DNA of 64,000 bases from Salinivibrio sp. ES.052 (GTDB lineage Bacteria; Pseudomonadota; Gammaproteobacteria; Enterobacterales; Vibrionaceae): positions 1,644,251-1,708,250 of the forward strand of contig NZ_FSRI01000001.1 in assembly GCF_900141775.1 (NCBI RefSeq), read 5' to 3'. The notes beneath the pieces were generated by a model, which was not told where the DNA came from, ran no database searches, and saw nothing but the letters and a program-made list of their open reading frames with translations. Made by a program: the position numbers and the translations under genes. Shown one piece after another: positions 39,088-48,780 of the stretch. Positions within the stretch are counted from its first letter, which is position 1; the number at the start of each line of letters is the position of its first letter.

Positions 39088-39979
39088 CACTGTTGTACAA
39101 GATGCCTTACAGAAGGCACAAACGCGAAGTAATCAGCAACTTGAAATGTGGCTTGAGACCCTAACGTCCCAAGAGCAACCTCTTATCCAAGCGATGCGCC
39201 ATGGATTATTGCTCGGCGGCAAACGGATTCGCCCTTTTTTAACCTATGCAACGGGGCAACTTTTCGGGCTTGCTTTAGAACAGCTCGATACACCGGCTGT
39301 CGCGGTGGAATGCATTCATGCTTACTCTTTGATTCATGATGACTTACCTGCGATGGATGACGACAGTTTGCGGCGTGGTCAGCCAACTTGTCATGTCGTC
39401 TTTGACGAAGCCACTGCGATTCTGGCTGGCGATGCCTTACAAACGCTGGCCTTTACCGTGCTAGCCGAAGGCCGGCTCAGTCCAGCTGCCGCCCCTTACC
39501 GTATAAACATGGTGAAGGCTTTAGCCGAGGCGAGTGGCGCAGCAGGTATGTGTTTGGGGCAATCGCTGGATTTGGCCGCTGAAGGGCGTGCTGTTGATCT
39601 TGAAGCACTCAAACGTATTCACCGTAATAAAACCGGTGCGCTAATCAAAGGGGCGGTGAGACTCGGCGCCTATGCCGCTGGCGATCCTGGGGTCGCCTAC
39701 TTAAATCAGCTTGATAACTTTGCCGACGCTATCGGGCTAGCATTCCAAGTGCAAGACGACATCTTAGACATTACCAGCGATACACAAACCCTGGGCAAGC
39801 CGCAAGGATCGGATATCAATGCGGATAAAAGCACCTACCCGGCCTTGTTGGGTCTCACTGGTGCGCAAGAAAAAGCGGAACAACTTTACCAAGAAGCACT
39901 ACACGCCTTAGAGGCAATCCCCTACAATACCGAACAACTGGAAGTTTTTGCCCGATATATCATCGAGCGCAACAACTAG
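39080..39979 (+). CDS. ispA: Farnesyl diphosphate synthase
   Basis: Condenses isopentenyl diphosphate with allylic diphosphates to C15 farnesyl diphosphate for quinones and undecaprenol. The 299-residue protein has the first aspartate-rich motif HDDLPAMDDDSLRRGQPTCH and the second QVQDDILDITSD, plus LGGKRIRPFL. It lies between xseB and dxs, giving the first enzyme and the prenyl elongation step of isoprenoid synthesis in one unit. Confidence 0.96.
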   Translation: MTNTVVQDALQKAQTRSNQQLEMWLETLTSQEQPLIQAMRHGLLLGGKRIRPFLTYATGQLFGLALEQLDTPAVAVECIHAYSLIHDDLPAMDDDSLRRGQPTCHVVFDEATAILAGDALQTLAFTVLAEGRLSPAAAPYRINMVKALAEASGAAGMCLGQSLDLAAEGRAVDLEALKRIHRNKTGALIKGAVRLGAYAAGDPGVAYLNQLDNFADAIGLAFQVQDDILDITSDTQTLGKPQGSDINADKSTYPALLGLTGAQEKAEQLYQEALHALEAIPYNTEQLEVFARYIIERNN

Positions 39980-40006
39980 TATTACCAATAAAAGCGCCGA
40001 ACCATT

Positions 40007-41881
40007 ATGACACTGGATATATCAAAATACCCAACTCTCGCTCTTGCTGATACGCCGGAAGAATTGCGTACCTTACCACGCGATCACCTGCCACAGCTTT
40101 GTGAGGAGTTACGTACCTATTTACTCAACACAGTCAGTCATTCAAGTGGCCACTTTGCTTCAGGGCTTGGCACCGTGGAACTTACTGTGGCGCTGCACTA
40201 TGTCTATAACACACCGTTCGATCATCTCGTCTGGGATGTAGGACACCAAGCCTATCCTCACAAAATATTGACCGGTCGGCGGGAGAAAATGCCTACGATC
40301 CGGAAAAAAGAGGGACTCCACCCTTTCCCTTGGCGAGAAGAAAGCCCTTATGACGTACTTTCTGTTGGCCATTCTTCAACCTCGATCAGTGCCGCATTAG
40401 GGATGGCGATATGCGCGCAAAAGGAAGGGCAAAATCGACGCGTAGTCAGTGTGATTGGCGATGGTGCCATTACCGCTGGTATGGCCTTTGAAGCCATGAA
40501 TCATGCTGGCGATATCAAGCCGGATATGCTCGTGGTCCTTAACGACAACGAAATGTCGATTTCTGAAAATGTCGGCGCGCTAAATAATCACTTTGCTCAA
40601 CTCCTCTCTGGCAACGTCTATACCAGCATTCGAGAAGGCGGTAAGAAAGTATTGTCGGGCGCGCCACCCATCAAAGAGTTGGTGCGCCGCGCGGAAGAAC
40701 ACCTTAAAGGCATGGTTGTCCCAGGTACCATGTTTGAAGAGCTAGGATTCAACTATATTGGCCCGATTGATGGTCACGACGTAGAAGAGCTAGTCAAAAC
40801 CCTCAAAAATATGCGCCACCTAAAAGGGCCACAGTTTTTACATGTGATGACCAAAAAAGGGAAAGGCTACGAGCCGGCGGAAAAAGATCCTATCGGTTAC
40901 CATGCTGTACCTAAATTTGACCCCAGTGTGCACACACTGCCTAAATCTAAGCCGGCCAGCCCAACCTTTTCTAATGTCTTCGGTGACTGGCTATGCGATA
41001 TGGCAGAGCAAGATGATAAGTTGCTCGCGATTACCCCTGCCATGCGTGAAGGCTCTGGCATGGTACGCTTTTCTAAAGCGCACCCAGACAAATACTTTGA
41101 TGTTGCCATTGCTGAGCAGCATTCCGTGACACTGGCCGCGGGCATGGCAATCGGTACATACCATCCTGTGGTGGCGATTTACTCAACCTTCTTGCAGCGC
41201 GCGTATGACCAAGTCATCCACGATGTGGCGATTATGAATTTGCCGGTATTGTTTGCCATTGACCGTGGTGGGATTGTTGGCGCAGATGGTCAAACCCACC
41301 AAGGGGCCTTTGATTTAAGCTACTTACGCTGCATTCCCAATCTGGTAGTGATGACGCCAAGTGATGAAAACGAGTGTCGTCAAATGTTGTATACCGGCCA
41401 CATACACACTGGACCCGCCGCTGTCCGTTATCCTCGCGGAAGCGGCATAGGCACAGAAGTCGAAGATATCATGCAAGCGTTACCAATAGGTAAAGGCGTC
41501 GTTAAACGTCACGGGGAACGTGTTGCGATACTTAACTTTGGGACATTATTACCGAGCGCAATCGTCGCGGCAGAAGCACTCGACGCGACTGTTGTCGATA
41601 TGCGCTTTGCCAAACCATTAGATGACGCTCTTATCGCAGAAATGGCGAAAACGCATGATTGCCTCGTTACGATAGAAGAAAACGCGATCGCGGGTGGTGC
41701 AGGCTCCGGGGTGATTGAAGCCTTGATGCGTCATGGCGTTATCAAGCCTGTGCTACAAATCGGCCTGCCTGATCGCTTTATCTCTCAGGGCACCCAGCAA
41801 GAGGCACATGCTGAACTGGAGCTCGATGATGCCGGCATTGAGGCACAAATCCAACGTTATTTAGCCAAACTGGCTGAGTAG
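40007..41881 (+). CDS. dxs: 1-deoxy-D-xylulose-5-phosphate synthase
   Basis: Thiamine-diphosphate enzyme joining pyruvate and glyceraldehyde 3-phosphate, the first and rate-controlling step of the MEP isoprenoid pathway. The 624-residue protein shows [17 protein letters not shown], the ThDP motif [18 protein letters not shown] with [12 protein letters not shown], the glutamate in [16 protein letters not shown] and the transketolase C-terminal domain. It is the last gene before a bidirectional terminator. Confidence 0.98.
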   Translation: MTLDISKYPTLALADTPEELRTLPRDHLPQLCEELRTYLLNTVSHSSGHFASGLGTVELTVALHYVYNTPFDHLVWDVGHQAYPHKILTGRREKMPTIRKKEGLHPFPWREESPYDVLSVGHSSTSISAALGMAICAQKEGQNRRVVSVIGDGAITAGMAFEAMNHAGDIKPDMLVVLNDNEMSISENVGALNNHFAQLLSGNVYTSIREGGKKVLSGAPPIKELVRRAEEHLKGMVVPGTMFEELGFNYIGPIDGHDVEELVKTLKNMRHLKGPQFLHVMTKKGKGYEPAEKDPIGYHAVPKFDPSVHTLPKSKPASPTFSNVFGDWLCDMAEQDDKLLAITPAMREGSGMVRFSKAHPDKYFDVAIAEQHSVTLAAGMAIGTYHPVVAIYSTFLQRAYDQVIHDVAIMNLPVLFAIDRGGIVGADGQTHQGAFDLSYLRCIPNLVVMTPSDENECRQMLYTGHIHTGPAAVRYPRGSGIGTEVEDIMQALPIGKGVVKRHGERVAILNFGTLLPSAIVAAEALDATVVDMRFAKPLDDALIAEMAKTHDCLVTIEENAIAGGAGSGVIEALMRHGVIKPVLQIGLPDRFISQGTQQEAHAELELDDAGIEAQIQRYLAKLAE

Positions 41882-41928
41882 ACTAAGAGATAAGGCTGAT
41901 AGTCAGTGGGTGATAAAGCCCTAACGAT

Positions 41929-41958
41929 AAAACCCGCTACCAGTGAGCGGGTTTTTTT
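41929..41958. terminator. Bidirectional terminator between dxs and upp
   Basis: Stem AACCCGCT / AGCGGGTT with loop ACCAGTG, A-rich to the left and seven T to the right; serves two convergent genes. Confidence 0.88.
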
Positions 41959-42007
41959 AATGCTTCACCACGCTATTCACGCAATGGCATAAGACGATAA
42001 CTCAGGT

Positions 42008-42634
42008 TTACTTGGTACCAAAAATCTTATCGCCTGCATCACCAAGACCAGGAACGATGTAACCTTTATCGTCAAGCTTTTCGTCGATCGCTGCGGTGTA
42101 GAGTTCAATATCAGGGTGCGCTTTTTTCAATGCTTCAATCCCTTCTGGCGCAGAGACCAGCACCAATACCTTGATGTGCTGGCAGCCTTGCTCTTTAAGC
42201 AAATCGATCGTCGCAATCATCGAGCCACCAGTCGCCAACATGGGATCAACCACTAAGGCCATACGTTCATCGATATTGCTTGCCAGTTTATGGAAGTACG
42301 GCACTGGCTCAAGGGTTTCTTCGTCACGATACACACCCACGACGCTGATCCGCGCTCCAGGGACATGTTCGAGTACACCATCCATCATGCCTAAACCTGC
42401 CCGCAGGATAGGAACAACCGTTACTTTTTTGCCTTTTATTTGGTCGACATCAACCGGGCCATCCCAGCCATCGATCGTTACTTTTTCTGTATCGAAGTCT
42501 GAGGTTGCTTCATAAGTCAGCAGGCTGCCCACTTCAGTGGCAAGCTCGCGAAACCGCTTGGTACTGATATCGCGCTCACGCATCAAGCCGATTTTATGTT
42601 TGACTAACGGATGCCTTACTTCCACGACCTTCAT
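42008..42634 (-). CDS. upp: Uracil phosphoribosyltransferase
   Basis: Pyrimidine salvage: uracil plus PRPP to UMP. With the ATG preceded by AAGGAG the product is 208 residues, the E. coli length; the open frame extends 45 codons upstream across the purM control region without support. Motifs: [15 protein letters not shown], the PRPP loop [12 protein letters not shown] and the uracil-binding [16 protein letters not shown]. It is divergent from purM; the two starts are 184 bases apart. Confidence 0.97.
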   Translation of the reverse strand: MKVVEVRHPLVKHKIGLMRERDISTKRFRELATEVGSLLTYEATSDFDTEKVTIDGWDGPVDVDQIKGKKVTVVPILRAGLGMMDGVLEHVPGARISVVGVYRDEETLEPVPYFHKLASNIDERMALVVDPMLATGGSMIATIDLLKEQGCQHIKVLVLVSAPEGIEALKKAHPDIELYTAAIDEKLDDKGYIVPGLGDAGDKIFGTK

Positions 42635-42739
42635 CTTAGACTCCTTATAAAAAACAAATTCTCGGTAGTATACATGAAACGATTTTGCTAGCGTAGGCAT
42701 AGGGCTTGATATATCGTCCATATTCTCACCAAACTGCTT

Positions 42740-42755
42740 GCGCAAACGTTTTCCT
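42740..42755 (+). promoter_or_regulatory. PurR operator of purMN
   Basis: GCGCAAACGTTTTCCT differs from the PurR consensus only at its first base. It lies 64 bases before the purM GTG, upstream of a TAGAAT -10 like hexamer at 42773 with the box covering its -35 region. The box could also influence the divergent upp. Confidence 0.85.
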
Positions 42756-42818
42756 TTCTCTAACTGCACTGATAGAATAGCGCCGACTTTTGACTTCCAA
42801 CTCCGGCGAGGAATTGCA

Positions 42819-43862
42819 GTGAGCGGTAAACAATCATCTCTTAGCTATAAGGACGCTGGTGTCGATATTGACGCTGGTAACGCACTAGTCGACCGCATTA
42901 AAGGGGTAGTAAAACAAACACACCGTCCCGAAGTCATGGGAGGCCTAGGCGGCTTTGGTGCACTTTGTTCATTGCCAACCAAATACAAAGAGCCCGTACT
43001 GGTCTCTGGTACAGACGGGGTAGGTACCAAACTGCGCTTAGCGCTGGATGCGAATAAACACGACACTATCGGCATCGATCTGGTTGCGATGTGCGTTAAC
43101 GATCTGATTGTGCAAGGTGCTGAGCCTCTCTTTTTCCTCGACTACTATGCAACAGGCAAGCTGGATGTTGACGTGGCAGCAGACGTTGTAACGGGTATCG
43201 CGCAAGGTTGCCAGCAAGCAGGCTGTGCATTGATCGGTGGTGAAACAGCTGAAATGCCAGGCATGTATAGTGGCGACGATTATGATGTCGCGGGGTTTTG
43301 TGTCGGTGTTGCCGAGAAATCCGCAATCATTGACGGTAGCAAAGTCAGCGATGGCGATGCCTTAATTGGACTAGCCTCTAGTGGCCCGCATTCAAACGGC
43401 TACTCACTGATTCGCAAGATCCTCGATGTCAGTCAAGCAAACCTGAGTGACGACTTGGAAGGTCAACCACTTATCGAGCACTTGTTAGCGCCAACCCGCA
43501 TTTATGTCAAATCGGTATTAACGCTTCTTGAGCAAACTCCCGTTCACGCTATTTCCCATATCACCGGTGGTGGTTTTTGGGAGAACATCCCCCGCGTGCT
43601 ACCCGCAGGCACCAAGGCGGTGATCGATAATACTAGCTGGCAATGGCCTGCAGTGTTTAACTGGCTGCAAGAAAAAGGCAACGTCAGTGACTACGAAATG
43701 CTACGCACCTTTAACTGTGGTGTAGGTCTGGTGATTGCGCTCCCTCAGGCAGAAGCCGACAAGGCGATTGCTCTATTGAATCAAGCAGGTGAAACCGCTT
43801 GGCAACTGGGTCATATCGCGCAGGCGACAAGCGACGAAGCCCAGGTGGAGCTCAAAGCATGA
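42819..43862 (+). CDS. purM: Phosphoribosylaminoimidazole synthetase (AIR synthase)
   Basis: Fifth step of de novo purine synthesis: ATP-dependent ring closure of FGAM to AIR. The start is GTG with GAGGA upstream, giving 347 residues (E. coli 345); the longer open frame crosses the operator. Motifs: [58 protein letters not shown] and [11 protein letters not shown]. The stop overlaps purN (ATGA), coupling the two. Confidence 0.98.
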   Translation: MSGKQSSLSYKDAGVDIDAGNALVDRIKGVVKQTHRPEVMGGLGGFGALCSLPTKYKEPVLVSGTDGVGTKLRLALDANKHDTIGIDLVAMCVNDLIVQGAEPLFFLDYYATGKLDVDVAADVVTGIAQGCQQAGCALIGGETAEMPGMYSGDDYDVAGFCVGVAEKSAIIDGSKVSDGDALIGLASSGPHSNGYSLIRKILDVSQANLSDDLEGQPLIEHLLAPTRIYVKSVLTLLEQTPVHAISHITGGGFWENIPRVLPAGTKAVIDNTSWQWPAVFNWLQEKGNVSDYEMLRTFNCGVGLVIALPQAEADKAIALLNQAGETAWQLGHIAQATSDEAQVELKA

Positions 43863-44494
43863 AGCGCATTGTCGTATTAATTTCCGGCAGTGGGTCTAAC
43901 TTGCAAGCATTGATTGATAGCGTCCACCCGCAACATGCGCATATTGCCGCGGTGATAGCCAATAAGGCTGATGCCTATGGCCTCACTCGTGCAGAGCAAG
44001 CGGGCATCTCAGCTCAAGTGGTCGCCAACACCGACTATGCGAGCCGGGAAGATTATGATGCCGCGCTTATTCGAGCGCTAGATGCTTATCAACCCGACCT
44101 CGTGGTACTGGCGGGCTTTATGCGTATTTTAACCCCAGGTTTTGTTGCCCACTATGCGGGCCGAATGCTGAATATCCATCCGTCACTGCTTCCCAAATAC
44201 ACAGGGTTGCATACCCACCAGCGCGCCATTGACGCTGGCGATCAGGAGCACGGCACATCGGTGCATTTTGTCACTGAGGAGCTTGATGGTGGGCCCGTGG
44301 TGCTCCAAGCTCGCGTGCCTATTTTTGCCGATGACGATGCAGAGTCGGTAGCAGCACGCGTGCAGCAACAAGAGCACAGGATCTATCCACTGGTGGTCAA
44401 ATGGTTTGTTGGTGGTCGCCTAAAAATGAAAGAGGAGCGCGCCTGGCTTGATGGCCAGGCTCTCGGCCCGGCAGGTTACGCGGCAGAGGCATAG
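43859..44494 (+). CDS. purN: Phosphoribosylglycinamide formyltransferase
   Basis: Third step of purine synthesis, using 10-formyltetrahydrofolate to formylate GAR. The 211-residue protein has [15 protein letters not shown] at the start, the folate-binding VLAGFMRIL and the catalytic triad region [12 protein letters not shown] with H-Q-D spacing ([16 protein letters not shown]). It overlaps purM, the E. coli arrangement. Confidence 0.97.
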   Translation: MKRIVVLISGSGSNLQALIDSVHPQHAHIAAVIANKADAYGLTRAEQAGISAQVVANTDYASREDYDAALIRALDAYQPDLVVLAGFMRILTPGFVAHYAGRMLNIHPSLLPKYTGLHTHQRAIDAGDQEHGTSVHFVTEELDGGPVVLQARVPIFADDDAESVAARVQQQEHRIYPLVVKWFVGGRLKMKEERAWLDGQALGPAGYAAEA

Positions 44495-44523
44495 GAGGCA
44501 TAGGCCGCTCTCCCGTTAATATC

Positions 44524-44557
44524 AAAAAATAAGGCGCTAACACGCCTTATTTTTTTG
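44524..44557. terminator. Bidirectional terminator between purN and yafJ
   Basis: AAAAAATAAGGCG / CGCCTTATTTTTT with a short CTAACA loop. Symmetric A- and T-runs serve both convergent genes. Confidence 0.9.
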
Positions 44558-44561
44558 CTGG

Positions 44562-45350
44562 CTAAGAGGCCGATGCGTGGTTGGCACAATATACCTCGCC
44601 GAAGTGAAACACACAGTATTCCCCTTCTGTCATCTTATGCCAGCGTTCATTATTAGTCAGCGGCTGGGTGGCTATCACGGTTACTACGTCGTTCGGCGTG
44701 GTCTGCTCATGAAAGTCAACCGTCATTTCTTGGTCTATCAAGCTCGCTTGACCAAACGGTGCCCGACGCGTGATCCAATGGAGATTATTGGTACAATATG
44801 CCATCACATAATCCCCATCGCTAAACAGCATGTTGTAGATACCTAGCGAGCGCAACCGATCACAGCGTGATGCGATAAAATCAAACACCTCACACATGTT
44901 ATCTGGCTGCTGCGGATAGTGCTTGAACAGCTCATTCAACAACCAACAGAACGCTTTCTCACTGTCCGTCTCTCCCACAGGTTTAAAATGTCCGGTATCC
45001 AAGCTCTCAAATCCAGACAGCTGACCATTGTGGGCAAAGGTCCAATGACGTCCCCAAATTTCACGAGTGAAAGGATGTGTGTTTTCCAGGCTGACACCAC
45101 CGCGATTCGCTTGGCGAATATGGCTGACTACCGCACAACTTTTGATCGGATAACTGGTCACCAATTCCGCCACTTTAGACTGGCTGCTCGGAGCAGGATC
45201 TTTAAAGGTACGAAACCCCTTGCCTTCGTAAAAAGTGATCCCCCATCCATCACGATGTGGGCCCGTTTTACCGCCGCGCTGGATCAAGCCAGTAAAGCTA
45301 AAACAAATATCGGTTGGGACGTTGGCGCTCATGCCAAGCAGCTCACACAT
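44562..45350 (-). CDS. yafJ: Class II glutamine amidotransferase YafJ
   Basis: N-terminal-nucleophile amidotransferase domain standing alone, physiological substrate unknown. The 262-residue protein begins MCELLGMS with Cys2 as the expected catalytic nucleophile after Met removal; RDGWGITFYEG, SHIRQANRG and TFAHNGQLSG are the glutamine-pocket signatures. The E. coli homologue is also next to gmhA. It is 21 bases downstream of gmhA on the same strand, probably one transcript. Confidence 0.92.
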   Translation of the reverse strand: MCELLGMSANVPTDICFSFTGLIQRGGKTGPHRDGWGITFYEGKGFRTFKDPAPSSQSKVAELVTSYPIKSCAVVSHIRQANRGGVSLENTHPFTREIWGRHWTFAHNGQLSGFESLDTGHFKPVGETDSEKAFCWLLNELFKHYPQQPDNMCEVFDFIASRCDRLRSLGIYNMLFSDGDYVMAYCTNNLHWITRRAPFGQASLIDQEMTVDFHEQTTPNDVVTVIATQPLTNNERWHKMTEGEYCVFHFGEVYCANHASAS

Positions 45351-45371
45351 TCTTTCATCTACCTCCGCGAA

Positions 45372-45950
45372 TTATGCTGCCATTTCCTTTTCCACCAGCT
45401 GGATAAGAATATGGATAATTTTAATATGCACTTCTTGGATACGATCAGCGTAGCCAAAGTGGGGAACACGAATTTCAATATCAGCTAGCCCAGCCATTTT
45501 ACCGCCGTCTTTCCCCGTGAGCATAATGGTCTTCATGCCTTTTTGTTTAGCAACATCAATGGCATTGAGAATATTTCCCGAATTGCCCGACGTTGATAGC
45601 CCAAACAACACGTCGCCTTTCATCCCCACCGCTTCGAGATAACGTGAGAAAACATACTCGTAGCCAAAGTCATTCGAGACGCACGAAATATGGCTTGGAT
45701 CTGAAATGGCAATCGCTGGATAACCAGGGCGATTTTCTCGGTAACGCCCCGTCAATTCTTCAGCAAAATGCATCGCATCACAATGCGAGCCACCATTACC
45801 GCAAGAGAGCACCTTGCCACTTGCCTTAAAGCTATCAGCTAGCAGTTTCGCTGCTTTCTCGATTTGCTGAATGTTAGTGTCATCACTTAAAAACGCGGTT
45901 AACACATCGGCCGCTTCTGTCAGCTCGCCGCGAATAATCTCTTGGTACAT
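45372..45950 (-). CDS. gmhA: Phosphoheptose isomerase
   Basis: Converts sedoheptulose 7-phosphate to D-glycero-D-manno-heptose 7-phosphate for the LPS inner core. The 192-residue SIS-domain protein has [25 protein letters not shown] with the zinc and catalytic residues, [13 protein letters not shown] and a C-terminal [14 protein letters not shown]. It is the E. coli length. gmhB, a later step of the same pathway, lies 17 kb away in this window. Confidence 0.97.
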   Translation of the reverse strand: MYQEIIRGELTEAADVLTAFLSDDTNIQQIEKAAKLLADSFKASGKVLSCGNGGSHCDAMHFAEELTGRYRENRPGYPAIAISDPSHISCVSNDFGYEYVFSRYLEAVGMKGDVLFGLSTSGNSGNILNAIDVAKQKGMKTIMLTGKDGGKMAGLADIEIRVPHFGYADRIQEVHIKIIHILIQLVEKEMAA

Positions 45951-46026
45951 GGCACTTCCCCATTGTTAACAAATATCTCGCCTAGTCACGCAGGTTAGGC
46001 ACAAGGCATGACAACCGCCAGTGTAC

Positions 46027-46176
46027 CCGTATCGTTTTATGGCTGTCGACTGCCGTCACCTCCCTGCAAGCGAGCCAGGTCACGTTTGCTTGAATGGCAA
46101 CCTATCTTGCCATCGGCACAAATACCAAGGTGGTGATTTTCTCACCTTGCAAGCCAGGTCACACCGTATCATTTTA
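46027..46176. repeat. Paired direct repeats upstream of fadE
   Basis: CCGTATCGTTTTA (46027) recurs as CCGTATCATTTTA (46164), and GCAAGCGAGCCAGGTCAC (46066) recurs shortened as GCAAGCCAGGTCAC (46149). Between them lie two inverted repeats, TGGCAA/TTGCCA (46095-46112) and CAAGGTG/CACCTTG (46126-46149). No gene is seen in the 312-base gap between gmhA and fadE; the plus-strand frame at 46021 lacks any ribosome binding site. Confidence 0.55.
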
Positions 46177-46201
46177 CAATTCGTTAATTATTTGCTTACA
46201 T
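46173..46201 (+). promoter_or_regulatory. Sigma-70 promoter of fadE
   Basis: TTTACA, a 17-base spacer and TTACAT. Transcription should start near 46208, inside the FadR-like operator, 55 bases before the start codon. Confidence 0.6.
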
Positions 46202-46202
46202 T

Positions 46203-46219
46203 GAGTGGTACGACCTCTT
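46203..46219 (+). promoter_or_regulatory. FadR-like operator at fadE
   Basis: The core TGGTACGACC is identical to the core of the remembered E. coli fadB operator (ATCTGGTACGACCAGAT); flanks match less. It overlaps the predicted transcription start, as expected for FadR repression relieved by long-chain acyl-CoA. Confidence 0.7.
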
Positions 46220-46262
46220 ACCACGAAGAGTAAGGGCTAACCAAACCTAAGGAGATGACGTG

Positions 46263-48707
46263 ATGGCAACAGGGTTATATATCGCCGCCATGCTAATACT
46301 GGCCGGTGTACTCGCATACCATCGTGCTAAGTTACTCGTTTCGACTGCCGTACTCGCAGCCGGGCTAGTTGTAGGGACAATCATCGGCAGTGTCGGGCAG
46401 ATCACCTGGTTGATCTTCGCCGTATTTGCATTGCCGCTTAATATCGTGACGTTTCGTCGCAACTGGCTCAGCAAGCCGGCGTTCAAAGCATTTAAGTCCG
46501 TGATGCCGGAAATGTCAGCAACGGAAAAAGAAGCGATTGATGCGGGTACAGTCTGGTGGGAAGCCGATTTATTCCGCGGCGCACCGGATTGGAACAAACT
46601 GCATGACATTCCCGCTCCCACACTGAGCGCCGAAGAGCAGGCGTTTTTAGATGGGCCGGTCAACGAGGTCTGTCGCATGGTGGATGACTATCAAGTCACC
46701 CATGAATTGGCTGACCTGCCCGAGGAGGTCTGGCAATATTTGAAGGACAATCAGTTCTTCGCCATGATCATCAAAAAGCAATATGGCGGCCTAGAGTTTT
46801 CTGCCTACGCACAATCTCTGGTCCTGCAAAAACTATCTGGCATTTCTGGCGTGCTGTCATCCACTGTCGGTGTCCCTAACTCTCTGGGGCCAGGTGAACT
46901 GCTACAGCATTATGGCACCACGGAACAAAAAGACCACTACCTTCCTCGTTTGGCCCAAGGTAAAGAAATACCTTGTTTTGCGTTGACTAGCCCAGAAGCG
47001 GGCTCTGATGCAGGATCTATCCCTGACTACGGGGTAGTGACGAAAGGTATGTGGAACGGCGAAGAAGTCCTGGGGATGAAAATCACCTGGAACAAGCGCT
47101 ATATCACCCTCGCTCCGGTCGCCACTGTGTTGGGTCTGGCTTTCAAGCTACGCGATCCTGAACACCTATTAGGCGATCAAGACGAACTTGGCATTACTTG
47201 TGCGCTGATCCCAACGGATCTTGAAGACGTTCAAATTGGTCGTCGACATTTCCCATTAAACGTGCCGTTCCAAAATGGCCCAACCCAAGGTAATGAAGTC
47301 TTCGTGCCAATGGACTTTATTATCGGTGGCCAGAAAATGGCTGGCCAAGGCTGGCGTATGCTGATGGAATGCTTGTCTATCGGCCGCGGCATTACCCTGC
47401 CCTCGAATACAACTGGTGGACTCAAGTCTGCGGCATTAGCAACAGGGGCCTATGCGCGTATTCGTCGCCAATTCAAATTGCCGATTGGTAAAATGGAAGG
47501 CATTGAGGAGCCTTTGGCTCGAATCGCAGGTAATGCCTATGTAATGGATGCTGCCAGTGCCTTAACCGTCACAGGGATTGATGCAGGGGAAAAACCTTCG
47601 GTTATCTCAGCTATCGTCAAATACCACTGTACCCATCGCAGCCAACAAGGTGTGATTGACGCGATGGACGTTGTCGGCGGTAAAGGCATCTGCCTCGGCC
47701 CGAAAAACTTCCTGGGACGCAACTACCAAGGCTCACCAATTGCCATTACGGTGGAAGGTGCCAACATCCTGACGCGTTCAATGATCATCTTTGGCCAAGG
47801 TGCGATTCGTTGTCATCCATTCGTGCTGGATGAGATCCGCGCGACCGAGAACAATGACCAACAAGCGGCCCTCACAGCGTTTGATAAAGCATTATTCGGC
47901 CATGTGGGATTCGTATTTAGCAATGTTGCCCGCACACTTTGGCTTGGTTTAACTGATGGCCGTTTATCCAGGGCACCACGCAAAGATGCGACGCGTCGTT
48001 ATTACCAGCAGATGAACCGTTACAGCTCTGCACTTGCCTTACTTGCTGATGTTTCGATGGCAGTGCTCGGTGGTAACCTCAAGCGCAAAGAGCGCTTGTC
48101 AGCGCGCCTTGGCGATGTGCTTAGCCAGCTTTATCTTGCTTCAGCAACCATGAAACGCTATGCCGATGAGGGCTATCAAAAAGAAGACCTCCCGCTGGTT
48201 CATTGGGGCATGCAAGATGCCATGTACCAAGCTGAACAAGCACTAGATGGTTTTCTGGCTAACTTCCCCAATAGAGTAATTGCAGGGCTTGTTCGTGTGC
48301 TGGTTTTTCCTCTCGGTAAAGGTCGCCGTCGGCCTGGAGACCGTCTTGATGGTAAACTAGCGGTGATTTTACAATCACCCAGTGCAACCCGTGATCGTAT
48401 TGGTCGAGGCCAATTCTTAGAGCCAGGTAATGCGATTGGCAATATCGAGAAAGCGCTGCATGACATCCTTAACGCCGAGCCTATCCACAAGAAAGTGTGT
48501 GACGGTATGGGTGAGAAGCTGCCATTTATGTTCCTCGATCAAGTCGCGGATAAAGGCTTGCACGCAGGGGTGATTTCAGAGCAAGAAGCAGCCTTGCTCC
48601 GCGAAGCCGAACAAGGCCGACTTGAAACTATCAATGTTGATGATTTTGATCCTGCCGAGCTACCTGCTGCTTCGATTAAAGAGAATAAAATGCATAATGC
48701 TGCTTAA
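46263..48707 (+). CDS. fadE: Acyl-CoA dehydrogenase FadE
   Basis: Membrane-associated flavoprotein catalysing the first step of fatty-acid beta-oxidation. The ATG after GGAG (8 bases) gives 814 residues, the E. coli length; a GTG directly before it is less likely. The N-terminus has two hydrophobic segments (about residues 3-28 and 30-60). The dehydrogenase core includes [21 protein letters not shown] and [18 protein letters not shown], and the C-terminal extension of long-chain enzymes follows. A FadR-like operator precedes it. It is single-gene, ending in a bidirectional terminator. Confidence 0.96.
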   Translation: MATGLYIAAMLILAGVLAYHRAKLLVSTAVLAAGLVVGTIIGSVGQITWLIFAVFALPLNIVTFRRNWLSKPAFKAFKSVMPEMSATEKEAIDAGTVWWEADLFRGAPDWNKLHDIPAPTLSAEEQAFLDGPVNEVCRMVDDYQVTHELADLPEEVWQYLKDNQFFAMIIKKQYGGLEFSAYAQSLVLQKLSGISGVLSSTVGVPNSLGPGELLQHYGTTEQKDHYLPRLAQGKEIPCFALTSPEAGSDAGSIPDYGVVTKGMWNGEEVLGMKITWNKRYITLAPVATVLGLAFKLRDPEHLLGDQDELGITCALIPTDLEDVQIGRRHFPLNVPFQNGPTQGNEVFVPMDFIIGGQKMAGQGWRMLMECLSIGRGITLPSNTTGGLKSAALATGAYARIRRQFKLPIGKMEGIEEPLARIAGNAYVMDAASALTVTGIDAGEKPSVISAIVKYHCTHRSQQGVIDAMDVVGGKGICLGPKNFLGRNYQGSPIAITVEGANILTRSMIIFGQGAIRCHPFVLDEIRATENNDQQAALTAFDKALFGHVGFVFSNVARTLWLGLTDGRLSRAPRKDATRRYYQQMNRYSSALALLADVSMAVLGGNLKRKERLSARLGDVLSQLYLASATMKRYADEGYQKEDLPLVHWGMQDAMYQAEQALDGFLANFPNRVIAGLVRVLVFPLGKGRRRPGDRLDGKLAVILQSPSATRDRIGRGQFLEPGNAIGNIEKALHDILNAEPIHKKVCDGMGEKLPFMFLDQVADKGLHAGVISEQEAALLREAEQGRLETINVDDFDPAELPAASIKENKMHNAA

Positions 48708-48732
48708 TCGTCATATGCATAGCCTATAAGAC

Positions 48733-48762
48733 AAAAAGAGAGGGACTTCCCTCTCTTTTTTT
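48733..48762. terminator. Bidirectional terminator after fadE
   Basis: AAAAAGAGAGGG / CCCTCTCTTTTT with a four-base loop between the two convergent genes. Confidence 0.9.
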
Positions 48763-48780
48763 ATCTCTTTTTGATGCTGA

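Noticed and set aside
46021-46233. 70-codon frame upstream of fadE
   Set aside because: No ribosome binding site; it runs through the repeats, promoter and operator.
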